Assembly: GCA_945901405.1 (NCBI GenBank)
Contig: CAMDLH010000019.1
Coordinates: 1-55,773, forward strand
Length of the DNA: 55,773 bases
Origin: Bordetella parapertussis
Lineage (GTDB): Bacteria; Pseudomonadota; Gammaproteobacteria; Burkholderiales; SG8-41
Direction of reading: 5' to 3'
The position numbers and the translations under genes were made by a program. Shown piece after piece: positions 25,904 to 34,428 of the stretch. Under the pieces are notes generated by a model, which was not told the origin of the DNA, did not search any database, and saw only the letters and a list, made by a program, of their open reading frames with translations. Position 1 is the first letter of the stretch. Every line of letters starts with the position of its first letter.

Positions 25904-26410
25904 TCAGGGCGTCGAGTTCCGCATCCTGACAAGCCCGGCTTCGACGGCCTGCTCCAGATACAGCCCGTAAAAATCACTGCTCGAAAGCCCGACCAGCGGT
26001 TGCGTGACTTGCGCGCCATTGCCATCGAACACGATCACCGTGGGCACGCGGCTTATGCCGTGGCGCTTGGCGAACTCGCGCACGGTCAGCGTCTCGCCGT
26101 TGAAATCGCGCAAGCTCGCGCCGCTGTCGAGCACGATTTCGCGCATCAGCACTTTATCGCGCCATTGTTCGCTCGCCTGCATCGGCGCGAGAAAGTCGCG
26201 GCGCGCGGCGGCGCAATACGGGCAGGTGGTGAGCATGAACGCGAGCAGAATGGGCGCGCGTTGCTCGCGTGCGAGTTTGGAAGTCGCTTGCAGATCATCG
26301 GCGATGCGCAGCGGCTCGGCTGCTTGCGAGGACGCGGCGCAGCATGCGCATGCTAGAATCAACGCGCTGAAAAGGCGTTGAAACGAACTTGAAAAGTGCT
26401 TTAAAAACAT
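25904..26410 (-). CDS. Exported thioredoxin-fold protein (SoxW/DsbE-like)
   Basis: I start at ATG 26410 ([30 protein letters not shown]), a signal peptide; the longer frame runs antisense through hemC. The 168-residue product has a thioredoxin-like CPYC active site ([16 protein letters not shown]) and a cis-proline in [13 protein letters not shown]. It probably reduces or oxidises periplasmic disulfides. Its start codon is a single base from hemC's on the opposite strand, so promoters must lie within the opposite genes or the A/T-rich overlap. No strong ribosome binding site is visible. Confidence 0.78.
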   Translation of the reverse strand: MFLKHFSSSFQRLFSALILACACCAASSQAAEPLRIADDLQATSKLAREQRAPILLAFMLTTCPYCAAARRDFLAPMQASEQWRDKVLMREIVLDSGASLRDFNGETLTVREFAKRHGISRVPTVIVFDGNGAQVTQPLVGLSSSDFYGLYLEQAVEAGLVRMRNSTP

Positions 26411-26418
26411 AATGTTAC
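26391..26418 (-). repeat. AT-rich 28-nt recurrent motif, copy 4
   Basis: On the minus strand this reads GTAACATTATGTTTTTA, then AAGCACTTTT. It covers both divergent start codons (hemC at 26412 and the thioredoxin-like gene at 26410). Confidence 0.55.
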
Positions 26419-27362
26419 AGAAGCCTCTCGAATCCGCGTTGCCGCCGCGCGTGGTGATCGCCACGCGCGAATCATTGCTCGCTTTATGGCAAGCGAAGCA
26501 CATACAGGCGCAGCTTAACGAATTATATCCGCGCTTGCCGGTGACGCTGCTGGGCATGACCACCGAGGGCGATCGCAAGCTCGGCAGCTCGCTGGCGAAA
26601 ATCGGCGGCAAGGGTTTGTTCGTGAAGGAACTCGAAGACGCCATGCTTGACGGGCGCGCGGATATTGCCGTTCATTCGCTAAAAGATGTGCCGATGAATC
26701 TGCCGGATGAGTTTGCACTCGCGGCGGTGACCGCGCGCGCCGATCCGCGCGACGCGCTGGTGTCGAACCGTTATCAATCGCTGGCGGCGCTGCCGCACGG
26801 CGCGCGCGTGGGCACCTCGAGCCTGCGGCGTGAGAGTCAGTTGCGCGCGAAGTATCCGCATTTCGTGATTGAACCGTTGCGCGGCAACGTGCAGACCCGC
26901 TTGCGCAAACTCGACGAAGGGCAATACGACGCGATCATCCTCGCCGCCGCAGGGCTGAAGCGCCTCGGACTCGAAGAACGCATCGCCGCGATACTCACAC
27001 CCGAAGAACTGCTACCTGCTGTGGGCCAGGGCGCGCTCGCCATCGAGTGCCTTGCATCACGCGCCGACATCATCGCCATGCTCGCACCGCTTGTCGATGC
27101 GGCCACACTCGCGTGCGTGAGCGCCGAACGCGCGCTGTCACGCGCGCTGGCGGGCAGTTGCAACGTGCCCATTGCCGGTTTCGCTGAAACATCCGGCGAT
27201 CAACTGCGGCTGCGCGCCTACGTCGGTGCGCCGGATGGCACTCGAAACGTGCGTGGTGAGCGTGAAGGTGCGATGCGCGAAGCCGAGGCGCTGGGCGCGG
27301 CGCTGGCGGATGATCTGCGAGCGCGTGGGGCGGCGGCGATATTGGCCGCGCTGGAGGGTTAA
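26412..27362 (+). CDS. hemC: Porphobilinogen deaminase (hydroxymethylbilane synthase)
   Basis: This 316-residue protein joins four porphobilinogens into hydroxymethylbilane in haem synthesis. Signatures are [88 protein letters not shown] and [12 protein letters not shown], whose cysteine holds the dipyrromethane cofactor. Length is normal. No clear ribosome binding site precedes ATG 26412. It heads the hemC-hemD-hemX-hemY cluster but is separated from hemD by an inverted-repeat element. Confidence 0.95.
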   Translation: MLQKPLESALPPRVVIATRESLLALWQAKHIQAQLNELYPRLPVTLLGMTTEGDRKLGSSLAKIGGKGLFVKELEDAMLDGRADIAVHSLKDVPMNLPDEFALAAVTARADPRDALVSNRYQSLAALPHGARVGTSSLRRESQLRAKYPHFVIEPLRGNVQTRLRKLDEGQYDAIILAAAGLKRLGLEERIAAILTPEELLPAVGQGALAIECLASRADIIAMLAPLVDAATLACVSAERALSRALAGSCNVPIAGFAETSGDQLRLRAYVGAPDGTRNVRGEREGAMREAEALGAALADDLRARGAAAILAALEG

Positions 27363-27373
27363 GGGCAGAAGCT

Positions 27374-27515
27374 TTTTAGCCACGGATTAACACAGATGAA
27401 CACAGATGACTTCAAAGGCATTAGCCACACAGCCGGTTTTCCTCTGTGCACTCCGTGGCCAATGCTTTTGACCTTGATCTTATCTGTGTTCATCTGTGTT
27501 AATCCGTGGCTAAAA
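27374..27515. repeat. Perfect 34-bp inverted repeat element between hemC and hemD
   Basis: The arms are 27374-27407 and 27482-27515; one begins TTTTAGCCACGGATTAACAC and the other is its exact complement. The roughly 74-bp centre contains a second pairing (TTAGCCAC with CCGTGGCCAA). The same family occurs after hemY. It could fold into a long hairpin in the hem transcript. Confidence 0.75.
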
Positions 27516-27535
27516 GGCCCTTGCCCTTCGTAGTC

Positions 27536-28300
27536 ATGCTCGCCGGCCGCGGCATACTCGTCACACGCCCGGCGAGCGAAGCGCAGCGGCTCGCTGATCT
27601 GGTGCGCGCGGCCGGCGGCAAGCCGCTATTGTTTGCGGCGATTGACATTCTCGATGTGGCTGATCCAACGGTGATCAACGGCATCATCGCGCGGCTAGCC
27701 GAATTCGACATCGCGATTTTTATCAGTCCGAACGCGGCGAGGAAGGCCATGCAATTGATCACCGCGCGCGGCGCGCTGCCGGCGCGGCTCCAATGCGCGA
27801 CCATCGGCCAGGGTAGTCTCAGGACGCTCGAAAGCTTCGGCGTGCACGGGGCCGTTGCGCCGCAGGGACGATATGACAGTGAGGCGCTGTTGGCGCTGCC
27901 GCTGTTTCAGGATGCCGCCGGCAAGCGCGTGGTGATTTTTCGTGGCGAGGGCGGGCGTGAATTACTGGGTGACACCTTGGCTGCACGCGGCGCGCACATC
28001 GAATATGCCGAGTGTTATCGCCGCGCACGGCCGCGTGCGGCGCCCGCCACGCTGTTGGCCGATTGGGCGCGCGGCGACGTCGCTGCATCGGTCTTCACCA
28101 GCAGCGAGGGATTGCGCAACGTTTTTGAAATCATCGGCGAGGCGGGCCAGGCATTGCTGCGCAAGACGCCGGTTTTCGTGCCGCACCCGCGCATCGCCGC
28201 GACCGCGCGCGAGTTGGGACTTGCCAATGTGATCGAAACCGGGCCGGGCGACGACGCCATTGTTGAGGCGCTGGTGCGGTATTTCGGCGCGGCGCAATGA
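27536..28300 (+). CDS. hemD: Uroporphyrinogen-III synthase
   Basis: ATG 27536 gives MLAGRGILVTRPASEAQRLADLVRAAGG and a 254-residue product; in-frame GTG 27506 and TTG 27521 are inside the repeat and less likely. The family closes hydroxymethylbilane with inversion of ring D. Sequence identity is always low in this family. Support comes from VTRP near the start, FISPNAARKAM, the C-terminal VFTSSEGLRNVFEIIG, and the position between hemC and hemX. Confidence 0.88.
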   Translation: MLAGRGILVTRPASEAQRLADLVRAAGGKPLLFAAIDILDVADPTVINGIIARLAEFDIAIFISPNAARKAMQLITARGALPARLQCATIGQGSLRTLESFGVHGAVAPQGRYDSEALLALPLFQDAAGKRVVIFRGEGGRELLGDTLAARGAHIEYAECYRRARPRAAPATLLADWARGDVAASVFTSSEGLRNVFEIIGEAGQALLRKTPVFVPHPRIAATARELGLANVIETGPGDDAIVEALVRYFGAAQ

Positions 28301-28358
28301 CATTGCGAGCCGTCATGCTTATCCGCATACTACGCACTCTTTTTACTTCTTGCGAATC

Positions 28359-29432
28359 ATGAGCGCCGATCCTGACGTGCCCGTAGCCAAGCCCGCGACA
28401 TCGCACACCGTCGCGGCCAAGGCCACGACGCAAAACTCGCTTGCCGCGTACGTGGGCGTGGCGGCGCTGTTGGCGTTGATCGCGCTGGGTGTGGCGGTAT
28501 GGCAGGGCTACGACTCGCGCCGCGAGACCGATGCCTTGCGCCAGGAGCTTGCGAAGAAACTTTCGGACGCCGACGCGCAAGCCAAGGCCGGCAAGCAGTT
28601 CGCGGAGCAACTGCGCGAGACCACGCGCGAGGCGGGCGCGAAGATCGCCACGCTTGAAGCGAAGCTCGCCGAATCGCAAAGCCATCAGATCGCACTCGAA
28701 GCACTGTATCAGGAACTCTCGCGCAATCGCGACGAGTGGGCGTACGCCGAGATCGAACAAACACTGCTGGTCGCCAGCCAACAGTTGCAACTCGCGGGCA
28801 ACGTGAAGGCGGCGCTGATCGCATTGCAGGCGGCCGATGCGCGCCTGCAGCATATGAACCGGCCGCAGTTGCTGGCGCTGCGCAAGGCGATCAATCAGGA
28901 TGTGACGCGCTTGAAGGCGCTGCCGTTCATCGACACCGTGGGCATCAGCCTGCGGCTGGACAACATCGTCAACGCGGTGGATAAATTGCCGCTGGCCGCC
29001 GAAGGCCGCTCGCAGCCGGAGCCTGCCGCGTCCGTGCCGCGTGCCGAAGACGCGTCGGCGTGGCGCCGCTACTGGAGCGAACTCGCGAACGACCTGCGCC
29101 AACTGGTGCGCGTGCAACGCATGGACCGGCTCGACGTGCCGCTGCTGGCGCCCTCGCAGGCGTTTTTTCTGCGCGAGAATCTGAAACTGCGCATGTTGTC
29201 GGCGCGCCTCGGCCTGCTGTCGCGCGATCAGTCCAGCTACAAGAATGACCTCAAGGCCGCGCGCGAGTGGCTTGCACGTTATTTCGACACGCGCGACAAA
29301 ACCGTGGTCGCGATGATGGCCACGCTCGCCAGCCTGGACGCGAGCGACATCAGCATCGAGCTGCCGGATGTGTCGGCGACACTCGACGCGCTGAAAAATA
29401 CGCGTCAGGTGCGCGAGCGGGCGAAGCCGTAA
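28359..29432 (+). CDS. hemX: HemX, membrane-anchored uroporphyrinogen-III C-methyltransferase-like protein
   Basis: ATG 28359 (MSADPDVPVAKP) is chosen; the frame upstream is the hemD shadow. The 357 residues have one N-terminal membrane segment (LAAYVGVAALLALIALGVAVWQGY) and then a coiled coil (RRETDALRQELAKKLSDADAQAK...LEAKLAESQSHQ). A helical C-terminal domain follows, with TLLVASQQLQLAGNVKAALIALQAADARLQ and RYWSELANDLRQLVRVQRMD. The catalytic methyltransferase motifs are absent, as usual for HemX. It probably organises haem enzymes at the membrane. The AT-rich motif begins at its stop codon. Confidence 0.88.
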   Translation: MSADPDVPVAKPATSHTVAAKATTQNSLAAYVGVAALLALIALGVAVWQGYDSRRETDALRQELAKKLSDADAQAKAGKQFAEQLRETTREAGAKIATLEAKLAESQSHQIALEALYQELSRNRDEWAYAEIEQTLLVASQQLQLAGNVKAALIALQAADARLQHMNRPQLLALRKAINQDVTRLKALPFIDTVGISLRLDNIVNAVDKLPLAAEGRSQPEPAASVPRAEDASAWRRYWSELANDLRQLVRVQRMDRLDVPLLAPSQAFFLRENLKLRMLSARLGLLSRDQSSYKNDLKAAREWLARYFDTRDKTVVAMMATLASLDASDISIELPDVSATLDALKNTRQVRERAKP

Positions 29433-29456
29433 GTATATGTTTTTAAATAGTATTTC
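29429..29456 (+). repeat. AT-rich 28-nt recurrent motif, copy 5
   Basis: This reads GTAAGTATATGTTTTTA, then AATAGTATTTC. Its first bases are the stop codon of hemX, and it fills most of the 42-bp hemX-hemY gap. Confidence 0.65.
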
Positions 29457-29474
29457 TTACAACGCGCAGCGCCG

Positions 29475-30677
29475 ATGAAAACGCTGCTGTGGGTCATCGT
29501 ATTGATCGCGGCAGCGGTGGGCGTGGTTGCCGCGGCCATTCACTCGGGCGCGGGTTATGTGCAGATCGTGTGGCCGCCGTATCGCGTCGAGTTGTCGATG
29601 GTGCTGGTGCTGGTGGTGCTGGCGGCGGCATTCGCATCTATGTATTTGCTGATGCGGCTGGTGTCGGCGATGGTGAGCATGCCGGAGAAGGTGCGCGAGT
29701 ACCGCGCGTCGCGCAAGCGCGACAAGGCGCACGCCGTGTTTGCCGATGCGCTGCATGAATTTTTTGCCGGGCGTTATGCGCGCGCCGAAAAAGCCGCGGC
29801 GAGCGCGATAGAACTTGGCGCGCAGTCGGGTGTGGCCGCCGTGCTCGCGGCGCGCGCCGCGCACGAGTTGCGCGCCTTCGAGCGGCGCGATCAATACCTG
29901 GCGCAGTGTTCGGCGGCGTCGCCGGACGATGACATCATGGCGGTGATCACGCGCGCGGATTTACTGTTGAATGAACGCCGCGCGCCGGATGCGCTGGCGG
30001 CGCTGGCGGCGCTGCCGCAAAAGCACACCGCCGGGCTGCGCATTGAGCTGCGCGCGTTGCAGCAGGCGCGCGAGTGGGATAAGACCCTGCCCATCATCGA
30101 GCAGCTTGAAAAACGCGGCGTGTTCGATGCGCCGCGCGCGGCCGATCTGCGCCGCCACGCATATGCGGCGCAACTCGAACGCCGCGCCGCCGATCGCGAC
30201 GAACTCGATCAGGCGTGGAAAAAAATCCCCGATGCGCTGAAGAAAGATGCGCTGGTGGCGCGCGCCGCCGCGCGCGGCTACATCGCGCTCGGCGCCGCGG
30301 ATGCCGCGCGCGACATCATCGAGCGCGGCCTTGATGCCGAATGGGACAGTGAACTCGCCGCACTCTACGCCGACTGCACGGGCACGGACACCGTGCGCCA
30401 GATCGAACGCGCCGAACGCTGGCTGCCCGCGCATGCGTCCGATGCGGCGCTGCTGCTCACACTGGGCCGCCTGTGCGCGCGGCAAGAGTTATGGGGCAAG
30501 GCGCAAAACTACATCGACGCCAGCATCGCGGTCGAGGCGACGTATCAATCACATCTGGCCGCCGCGCAGTTGCTGGAACAACTCGGTAATGCGGATGCGG
30601 CGCAGCGGCACTATCGCAAGAGTCTTGATCTGGCGCTGGCACGGCTGAATGAACGCAACCCCAACAAAAATCTTTAG
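29475..30677 (+). CDS. hemY: HemY, membrane protein with tetratricopeptide repeats
   Basis: This 400-residue protein has two N-terminal membrane segments (LLWVIVLIAAAVGVVAAAIH and LSMVLVLVVLAAAFASMYLLMRLV), typical of proteobacterial HemY. A TPR-rich domain follows: FADALHEFFAGRYARAEKAAASAIELGA, and near the end LLLTLGRLCARQELWGKAQNYIDASIAVEA and AAQLLEQLGNADAAQRHYRKSLDLAL. It is thought to scaffold haem-pathway enzymes. The last codon and the TAG stop are part of an inverted-repeat element of the same family as the hemC-hemD one. Confidence 0.9.
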   Translation: MKTLLWVIVLIAAAVGVVAAAIHSGAGYVQIVWPPYRVELSMVLVLVVLAAAFASMYLLMRLVSAMVSMPEKVREYRASRKRDKAHAVFADALHEFFAGRYARAEKAAASAIELGAQSGVAAVLAARAAHELRAFERRDQYLAQCSAASPDDDIMAVITRADLLLNERRAPDALAALAALPQKHTAGLRIELRALQQAREWDKTLPIIEQLEKRGVFDAPRAADLRRHAYAAQLERRAADRDELDQAWKKIPDALKKDALVARAAARGYIALGAADAARDIIERGLDAEWDSELAALYADCTGTDTVRQIERAERWLPAHASDAALLLTLGRLCARQELWGKAQNYIDASIAVEATYQSHLAAAQLLEQLGNADAAQRHYRKSLDLALARLNERNPNKNL

Positions 30678-30758
30678 CCACGGATGAACACAGATGAACA
30701 CAGATTAAGCTCAAGAGCTTCCGAGGCTGGGTTTAATCTGTGTTCATCTGTGGCTAAA
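30673..30758. repeat. Inverted repeat element at the hemY stop codon
   Basis: The arms TTTAGCCACGG...ACACAGATTA (left) and TAATCTGTGTTCATCTGTGG...TAAA (right) are near-complementary, with the left arm one 11-bp ACAGATGAACA unit longer. It is the same family as the element between hemC and hemD. The left arm supplies the hemY TAG. Confidence 0.7.
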
Positions 30759-30770
30759 AAGCCCTTGACC

Positions 30771-31733
30771 TTACTGCGCCTTGATCCCCGCAGCCTTGAT
30801 CACGCGGCCCCACTTCTCGGTTTCTGACTTGATGTAGGCGGCGAATTGCGCCGGCGTACTTGCGACGATCTCGGCGCCTTCGTTCGCCATGTGTTTGGCG
30901 ACTTCGGGCGTGCGCAGCGCACGAACTGCTTCCTGCGACAGACGATCGACGATGGCTTGCGGCGTGTTGGCGGGCGCGAGGAACCCGAACCACTGTGTTG
31001 CTTCGTAGCCCGGCACGGTTTCACCGATGGCGGGTACTTCGGGCAGATAGGGAGAGCGCGTCGCCGTGGTCACGCCCAGCGCACGCAGGCGGTTGCCGCG
31101 AATGTAGCTCATCGCCGTGGGCAGCGACGGAATCTGCGCGGAGATTTCTCCCGATAGATGGGCGATGGTGGCCGCACCCGAACCTTTATACGGCACGTGC
31201 GCGAGATCGACCTTGGCCAGATGCTTGAACAACTCCAGCGACAGGTGCGGACTGGTGCCGATGCCCGCCGAGCCGACGTTGATCGCACCGGGTTGTTTTT
31301 TCGCCAGCGCGATCAAATCCGCCACGCTGCGCGCGGGCACCGAGGGATGCACCACCAGCGCGTTGGGCACGGCGGCGATTTGCGTTAGTGGCGCCAGATC
31401 GCGCATCGCGTCGTACGGCAGTTTCGCGTACATCCACACATTCAGCGCGAGAGTTGAAGGACTCACCAGCAGCGTGTGTCCGTCGGGCGCACTCTTCGCC
31501 ACGTTGTCGATGCCGATGGTGGTGCCCGCGCCCGCGCGGTTATCGACCACCACTTGCTGGCCGAGATACTCGGTCAATTTGCTGGCCAGCACGCGCGCGA
31601 GGATGTCGGTGCCGCCGCCGGGCGCGGAGGGCACGACCAGTCGTATCGAACGCGCGGGATACGATTGCGCTGCCGCCTGCGCGCTACATAGCGCCACCAA
31701 GGCCATACCGTAAGCAATTGTTTTGATTGACAT
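30771..31733 (-). CDS. Bug/TctC-family periplasmic solute receptor 7
   Basis: Start ATG 31733 is favoured since GAGG lies nine bases upstream; ATG 31739 and TTG 31748 are alternatives. The 320-residue protein has a signal peptide ending near CSAQAAAQ, then PARSIRLVVPSAPGGGTDILAR, NRAGAGTTIGIDNVAKSAPDGHTLL and AHVPYKGSGAATIAHLSGE. The ribosome binding site overlaps the stop of the Bug gene upstream, so receptors 7 and 8 are translationally linked, an unusual tandem of two receptors. Confidence 0.92.
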   Translation of the reverse strand: MSIKTIAYGMALVALCSAQAAAQSYPARSIRLVVPSAPGGGTDILARVLASKLTEYLGQQVVVDNRAGAGTTIGIDNVAKSAPDGHTLLVSPSTLALNVWMYAKLPYDAMRDLAPLTQIAAVPNALVVHPSVPARSVADLIALAKKQPGAINVGSAGIGTSPHLSLELFKHLAKVDLAHVPYKGSGAATIAHLSGEISAQIPSLPTAMSYIRGNRLRALGVTTATRSPYLPEVPAIGETVPGYEATQWFGFLAPANTPQAIVDRLSQEAVRALRTPEVAKHMANEGAEIVASTPAQFAAYIKSETEKWGRVIKAAGIKAQ

Positions 31734-31737
31734 TTTC
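31710..31737 (+). repeat. AT-rich 28-nt recurrent motif, copy 6
   Basis: This reads GTAAGCAATTGTTTTGATTG, then ACATTTTC. It lies over the start of Bug receptor 7, on the strand opposite the gene. It is a weaker match, with G interrupting the T run. Confidence 0.45.
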
Positions 31738-31744
31738 ATCTGCC

Positions 31745-32851
31745 TCAATCCGCTTTCATGCCTGATTTCTTGATGATCGGCCCGTACAGCGCAAGCTCGC
31801 GCTTGAGCTGCGCGGTCAGCTCCTCGGGCGTGGACGGCGCTGCTTCGGCGCCTTGATTGAGGAGCCAGTTTTTGAATTCGGCGTTGTTGAGTATTTTGGT
31901 GAATTCACCGTGCAAACGATTGAGCACGGGCGCGGGCGTGCCGGCGGGCGCGACCACGCCGTACCATGTGACCGCTTCGTAGCCAGCAAAGCCGGACTCG
32001 GCGACCGCGGGTAAATCTGGCAATACCGGCGAGCGTTTCGCGCTGGTCACCGCAAGCGCGCGTAAGCGGCCGCTGCGCACGAACGGCAGGCTCGAGGTGA
32101 GTGTGCCGAACATCAGTTGCATCTCGCCGCTGACAATGGCGGTGAGCGCGGCGGCGCTGCCTTTGTACGGCACATGCACGAGTGTGACGCCGGCGGCATC
32201 GTTGAACATCACGCCCGCCAGATGCGCCGGCGTGCCCGTGCCCGACGAACCGTAATTGAGTTGACCAGGCCGCGCCTTGGCGAACGCGGCGAACTCCTTT
32301 ACCGTGCGCACCGGCAGCGAAGGATGCACCACCAGCATGTTGGCGGCGATGGCGATGCGCGTGATCGGCGCGAAATCACGCAGGGTATCGTAGGGCAGCT
32401 TCGCATGCAGATTCGGGTTGATGGTGAGCGACGTGTTTGATGCCATGAATATGGTGTAGCCGTCGGGCGCGGAACGCGCGGCCATCTCCGCGCCGAGGAT
32501 GGTGCCGCCGCCCGGGCGATTGTCGATCAGTATCTGCTGGCCCATGCTTTCCATGAGCCGCGGCGCCAGCGCGCGCGCGACCAGATCCTGCCCGCCGCCG
32601 GGCGGAAACGGGATGATGTAGCGGATGGGTTTGGCGGGATAGGTTTGGGCGTGTGCGTTTGCCACGCTGAAGAAAATGGCCACGGTCAAAAAGGCGGCAA
32701 CACCCGCAACGTCATTCCAGCGCAGGCTGGAATCCAGTGCGTAACGCCATGCGAAGCATCTGATTTGCGATCCTGTGGATCGGGTATACGATCTGGATTC
32801 CGGCCTGCGCCGGAATGACGATTGGTGTGGTGTGAATGTCGTGCTTTGCAT
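31745..32851 (-). CDS. Bug/TctC-family periplasmic solute receptor 8, N-terminus overlaps a repeat
   Basis: The mature part is a normal Bug protein: YPAKPIRYIIPFPPGGGQDLVAR, DNRPGGGTILGAEMAARSAPDGYTIFMASN and VHVPYKGSAAALTAIVSGE. The hydrophobic signal core VAGVAAFLTVAIFFSVANAHA has no ATG next to it. The only upstream ATG (32851) lies beyond a palindromic repeat, so the first 48 residues or so would be translated from that repeat. Alternative starts such as TTG 32689 give a poor signal peptide. The true start is uncertain. Confidence 0.85.
   Translation of the reverse strand: MQSTTFTPHQSSFRRRPESRSYTRSTGSQIRCFAWRYALDSSLRWNDVAGVAAFLTVAIFFSVANAHAQTYPAKPIRYIIPFPPGGGQDLVARALAPRLMESMGQQILIDNRPGGGTILGAEMAARSAPDGYTIFMASNTSLTINPNLHAKLPYDTLRDFAPITRIAIAANMLVVHPSLPVRTVKEFAAFAKARPGQLNYGSSGTGTPAHLAGVMFNDAAGVTLVHVPYKGSAAALTAIVSGEMQLMFGTLTSSLPFVRSGRLRALAVTSAKRSPVLPDLPAVAESGFAGYEAVTWYGVVAPAGTPAPVLNRLHGEFTKILNNAEFKNWLLNQGAEAAPSTPEELTAQLKRELALYGPIIKKSGMKAD
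32711..32820. repeat. Palindromic intergenic repeat (GTCATTCCAGCGCAGG type)
   Basis: The left unit GTCATTCCAGCGCAGGCTGG and the right unit CCGGCCTGCGCCGGAATGAC are mirror copies of the same repeat type as that nested at 25458-25483. They enclose about 60 bases. It sits over the presumed start region of Bug receptor 8. Confidence 0.65.
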
Positions 32852-32941
32852 TTGATGTGCTCAATTTGCGGGAGCGCGCATTGTAGATTTACCGACTGCC
32901 GCGCACAACCGCGATTCTGTGATTTGACTTAAACTGACACC

Positions 32942-33913
32942 ATGAAACGCATGGCCATACTCACCAGCGGTGGCGACGCACCGGGCATGAACGCGGCGGT
33001 GCGCGCGGCGACTCGCGCGGCGCTGGCGCGCGGTTGGGAAATGTTCGGCGTGCGCAACGGCTACGCCGGATTGATGAGCGACACCATCGAGCCGCTGCAC
33101 GCGCGCGACGTCGGCGGCATCATACAGCGCGGCGGCACCGTGCTCGGCAGCGCGCGTTCGCCGGAGTTTGCCACCGAGGCCGGGCGCGCGAAAGCATTGG
33201 CCAACTTGCAGCGCCGCGGCATAGACGCACTGGTGGTGATCGGCGGCAACGGCTCGCAAACCGGCGCAAGTGTGTTGAACAACGCGGGCTTCGCGGTGGT
33301 GGGCGTGGCCTCCACCGTGGACAACGATCTCACCGGCACCGATGTCACCATCGGCGTCGATACCGCGGTGAACATTACCGTCGAAGCGATCGACCGGCTG
33401 CGCACCACCGGCTCGTCACACCAGCGCGCGTTTCTCGTCGAAACCATGGGCCGCAACTGCGGCTACATCGCGCTGATGGCGGGCATCGCCGGCGGCGCGG
33501 AAGTGATCGCCATACCCGAATGCGAAGTCGAACCCGGCGAAGTCGTCGAACGCCTGCGCGCGGCATACCAGCGCGGCAAGACCCACGCACTGGTGGTGGT
33601 AGCCGAAGGCGCAAAACACGGCGCGAAGGCGATCGTGCAGCATGTCACCGAGCACCGCGCCGAAGTGGGCTTCGGCCTGCGCGTCACCACGCTGGGCCAC
33701 GTGGTGCGCGGCGGCGCGCCCACCGCCGGGGATCGCATACTCGCAACACGCTTGGGTGCGGCGGCTGTGGATCAGCTTTCGCGTGGCGCGTCGGGTGTGC
33801 TGGTGGGGGTGCGTGGCAATGAGATTGTTACCACGCCGCTGGGCGATATTGCGGGTAAGACTAAAGGCGTTGATCAGGAATTGCTGGCGCTGGGGAGGGT
33901 GCTGGCGCAGTAA
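32942..33913 (+). CDS. pfkA: 6-phosphofructokinase with Asn at position 103
   Basis: This 323-residue protein is collinear with E. coli PfkA: MAILTSGGDAPGMNAAVRA at the start, TVDND with D127 and D129, SSHQRAFLVETMGRNCGY and GGAPTAGDRILATRLG. The Mg-ATP motif GGDGS is GGNGS here (N103 for D103), while G104, which separates ATP- from pyrophosphate-using enzymes, is kept; residue 124 is Ser. It should phosphorylate fructose 6-phosphate. The phosphoryl donor needs checking. No clear ribosome binding site precedes ATG 32942. Confidence 0.88.
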   Translation: MKRMAILTSGGDAPGMNAAVRAATRAALARGWEMFGVRNGYAGLMSDTIEPLHARDVGGIIQRGGTVLGSARSPEFATEAGRAKALANLQRRGIDALVVIGGNGSQTGASVLNNAGFAVVGVASTVDNDLTGTDVTIGVDTAVNITVEAIDRLRTTGSSHQRAFLVETMGRNCGYIALMAGIAGGAEVIAIPECEVEPGEVVERLRAAYQRGKTHALVVVAEGAKHGAKAIVQHVTEHRAEVGFGLRVTTLGHVVRGGAPTAGDRILATRLGAAAVDQLSRGASGVLVGVRGNEIVTTPLGDIAGKTKGVDQELLALGRVLAQ

Positions 33914-33921
33914 CCGCGCGC

Positions 33922-34428
33922 TCAACGCAAGGCGAAAGCTTGCGTCGCGGTAGCGACAGTTAGCGCAAGCCTAAGCGCTGTGTCCGGCAACGGCGCGAAA
34001 CCAAAATGCCGGTAGAAGTTTGCCGCCGTTTCGTCCTTCGCATCAACCATGATCAGCGTGACGCCAACGTTGTGGGAGACTTCGACAATCCGCCGCAGCG
34101 CATCCATCAGCAACAGCGCGCCGATGCCTTGCCCGCGCGCGGTGATGGTGGTTGCGAGCCGGCCCAACAACACCAGCGGCACGCGGCGAGGCAGCTTCTT
34201 CGCGACATCCTTGGGTAGCTTGTCGGTGTCGATCTCGGCCACCGTCAAACTGTAGTAGCCGAGTATTTTTTCAGGACTGGCGGGATCAACAGCGACAAAC
34301 GTGCGTGACACACCTTTGCTGATGTGTTGCCGCGCGATGCGCTTTAACCATTGATCGAGCGCATCGACGCCGCAGGTAAAACCCTCAGTATCGTGCTTGT
34401 CCTGAAGCGCCTGGAACTGAATCTGCAT
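33922..34428 (-). CDS. GNAT acetyltransferase toxin (TacT-like)
   Basis: This 168-residue GNAT protein has the acetyl-CoA loop ARGQGIGALLLMDAL and a central KLPRRVPLVLLGRLATT strand. The C-terminal VTLIMVDAKDETAANFYRHFGF is also characteristic of this group. TacT-type toxins acetylate aminoacyl-tRNA and block translation. Its start lies 44 bp inside the end of the DUF1778 antitoxin gene, the standard toxin-antitoxin arrangement with antitoxin first. Confidence 0.85.
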   Translation of the reverse strand: MQIQFQALQDKHDTEGFTCGVDALDQWLKRIARQHISKGVSRTFVAVDPASPEKILGYYSLTVAEIDTDKLPKDVAKKLPRRVPLVLLGRLATTITARGQGIGALLLMDALRRIVEVSHNVGVTLIMVDAKDETAANFYRHFGFAPLPDTALRLALTVATATQAFALR

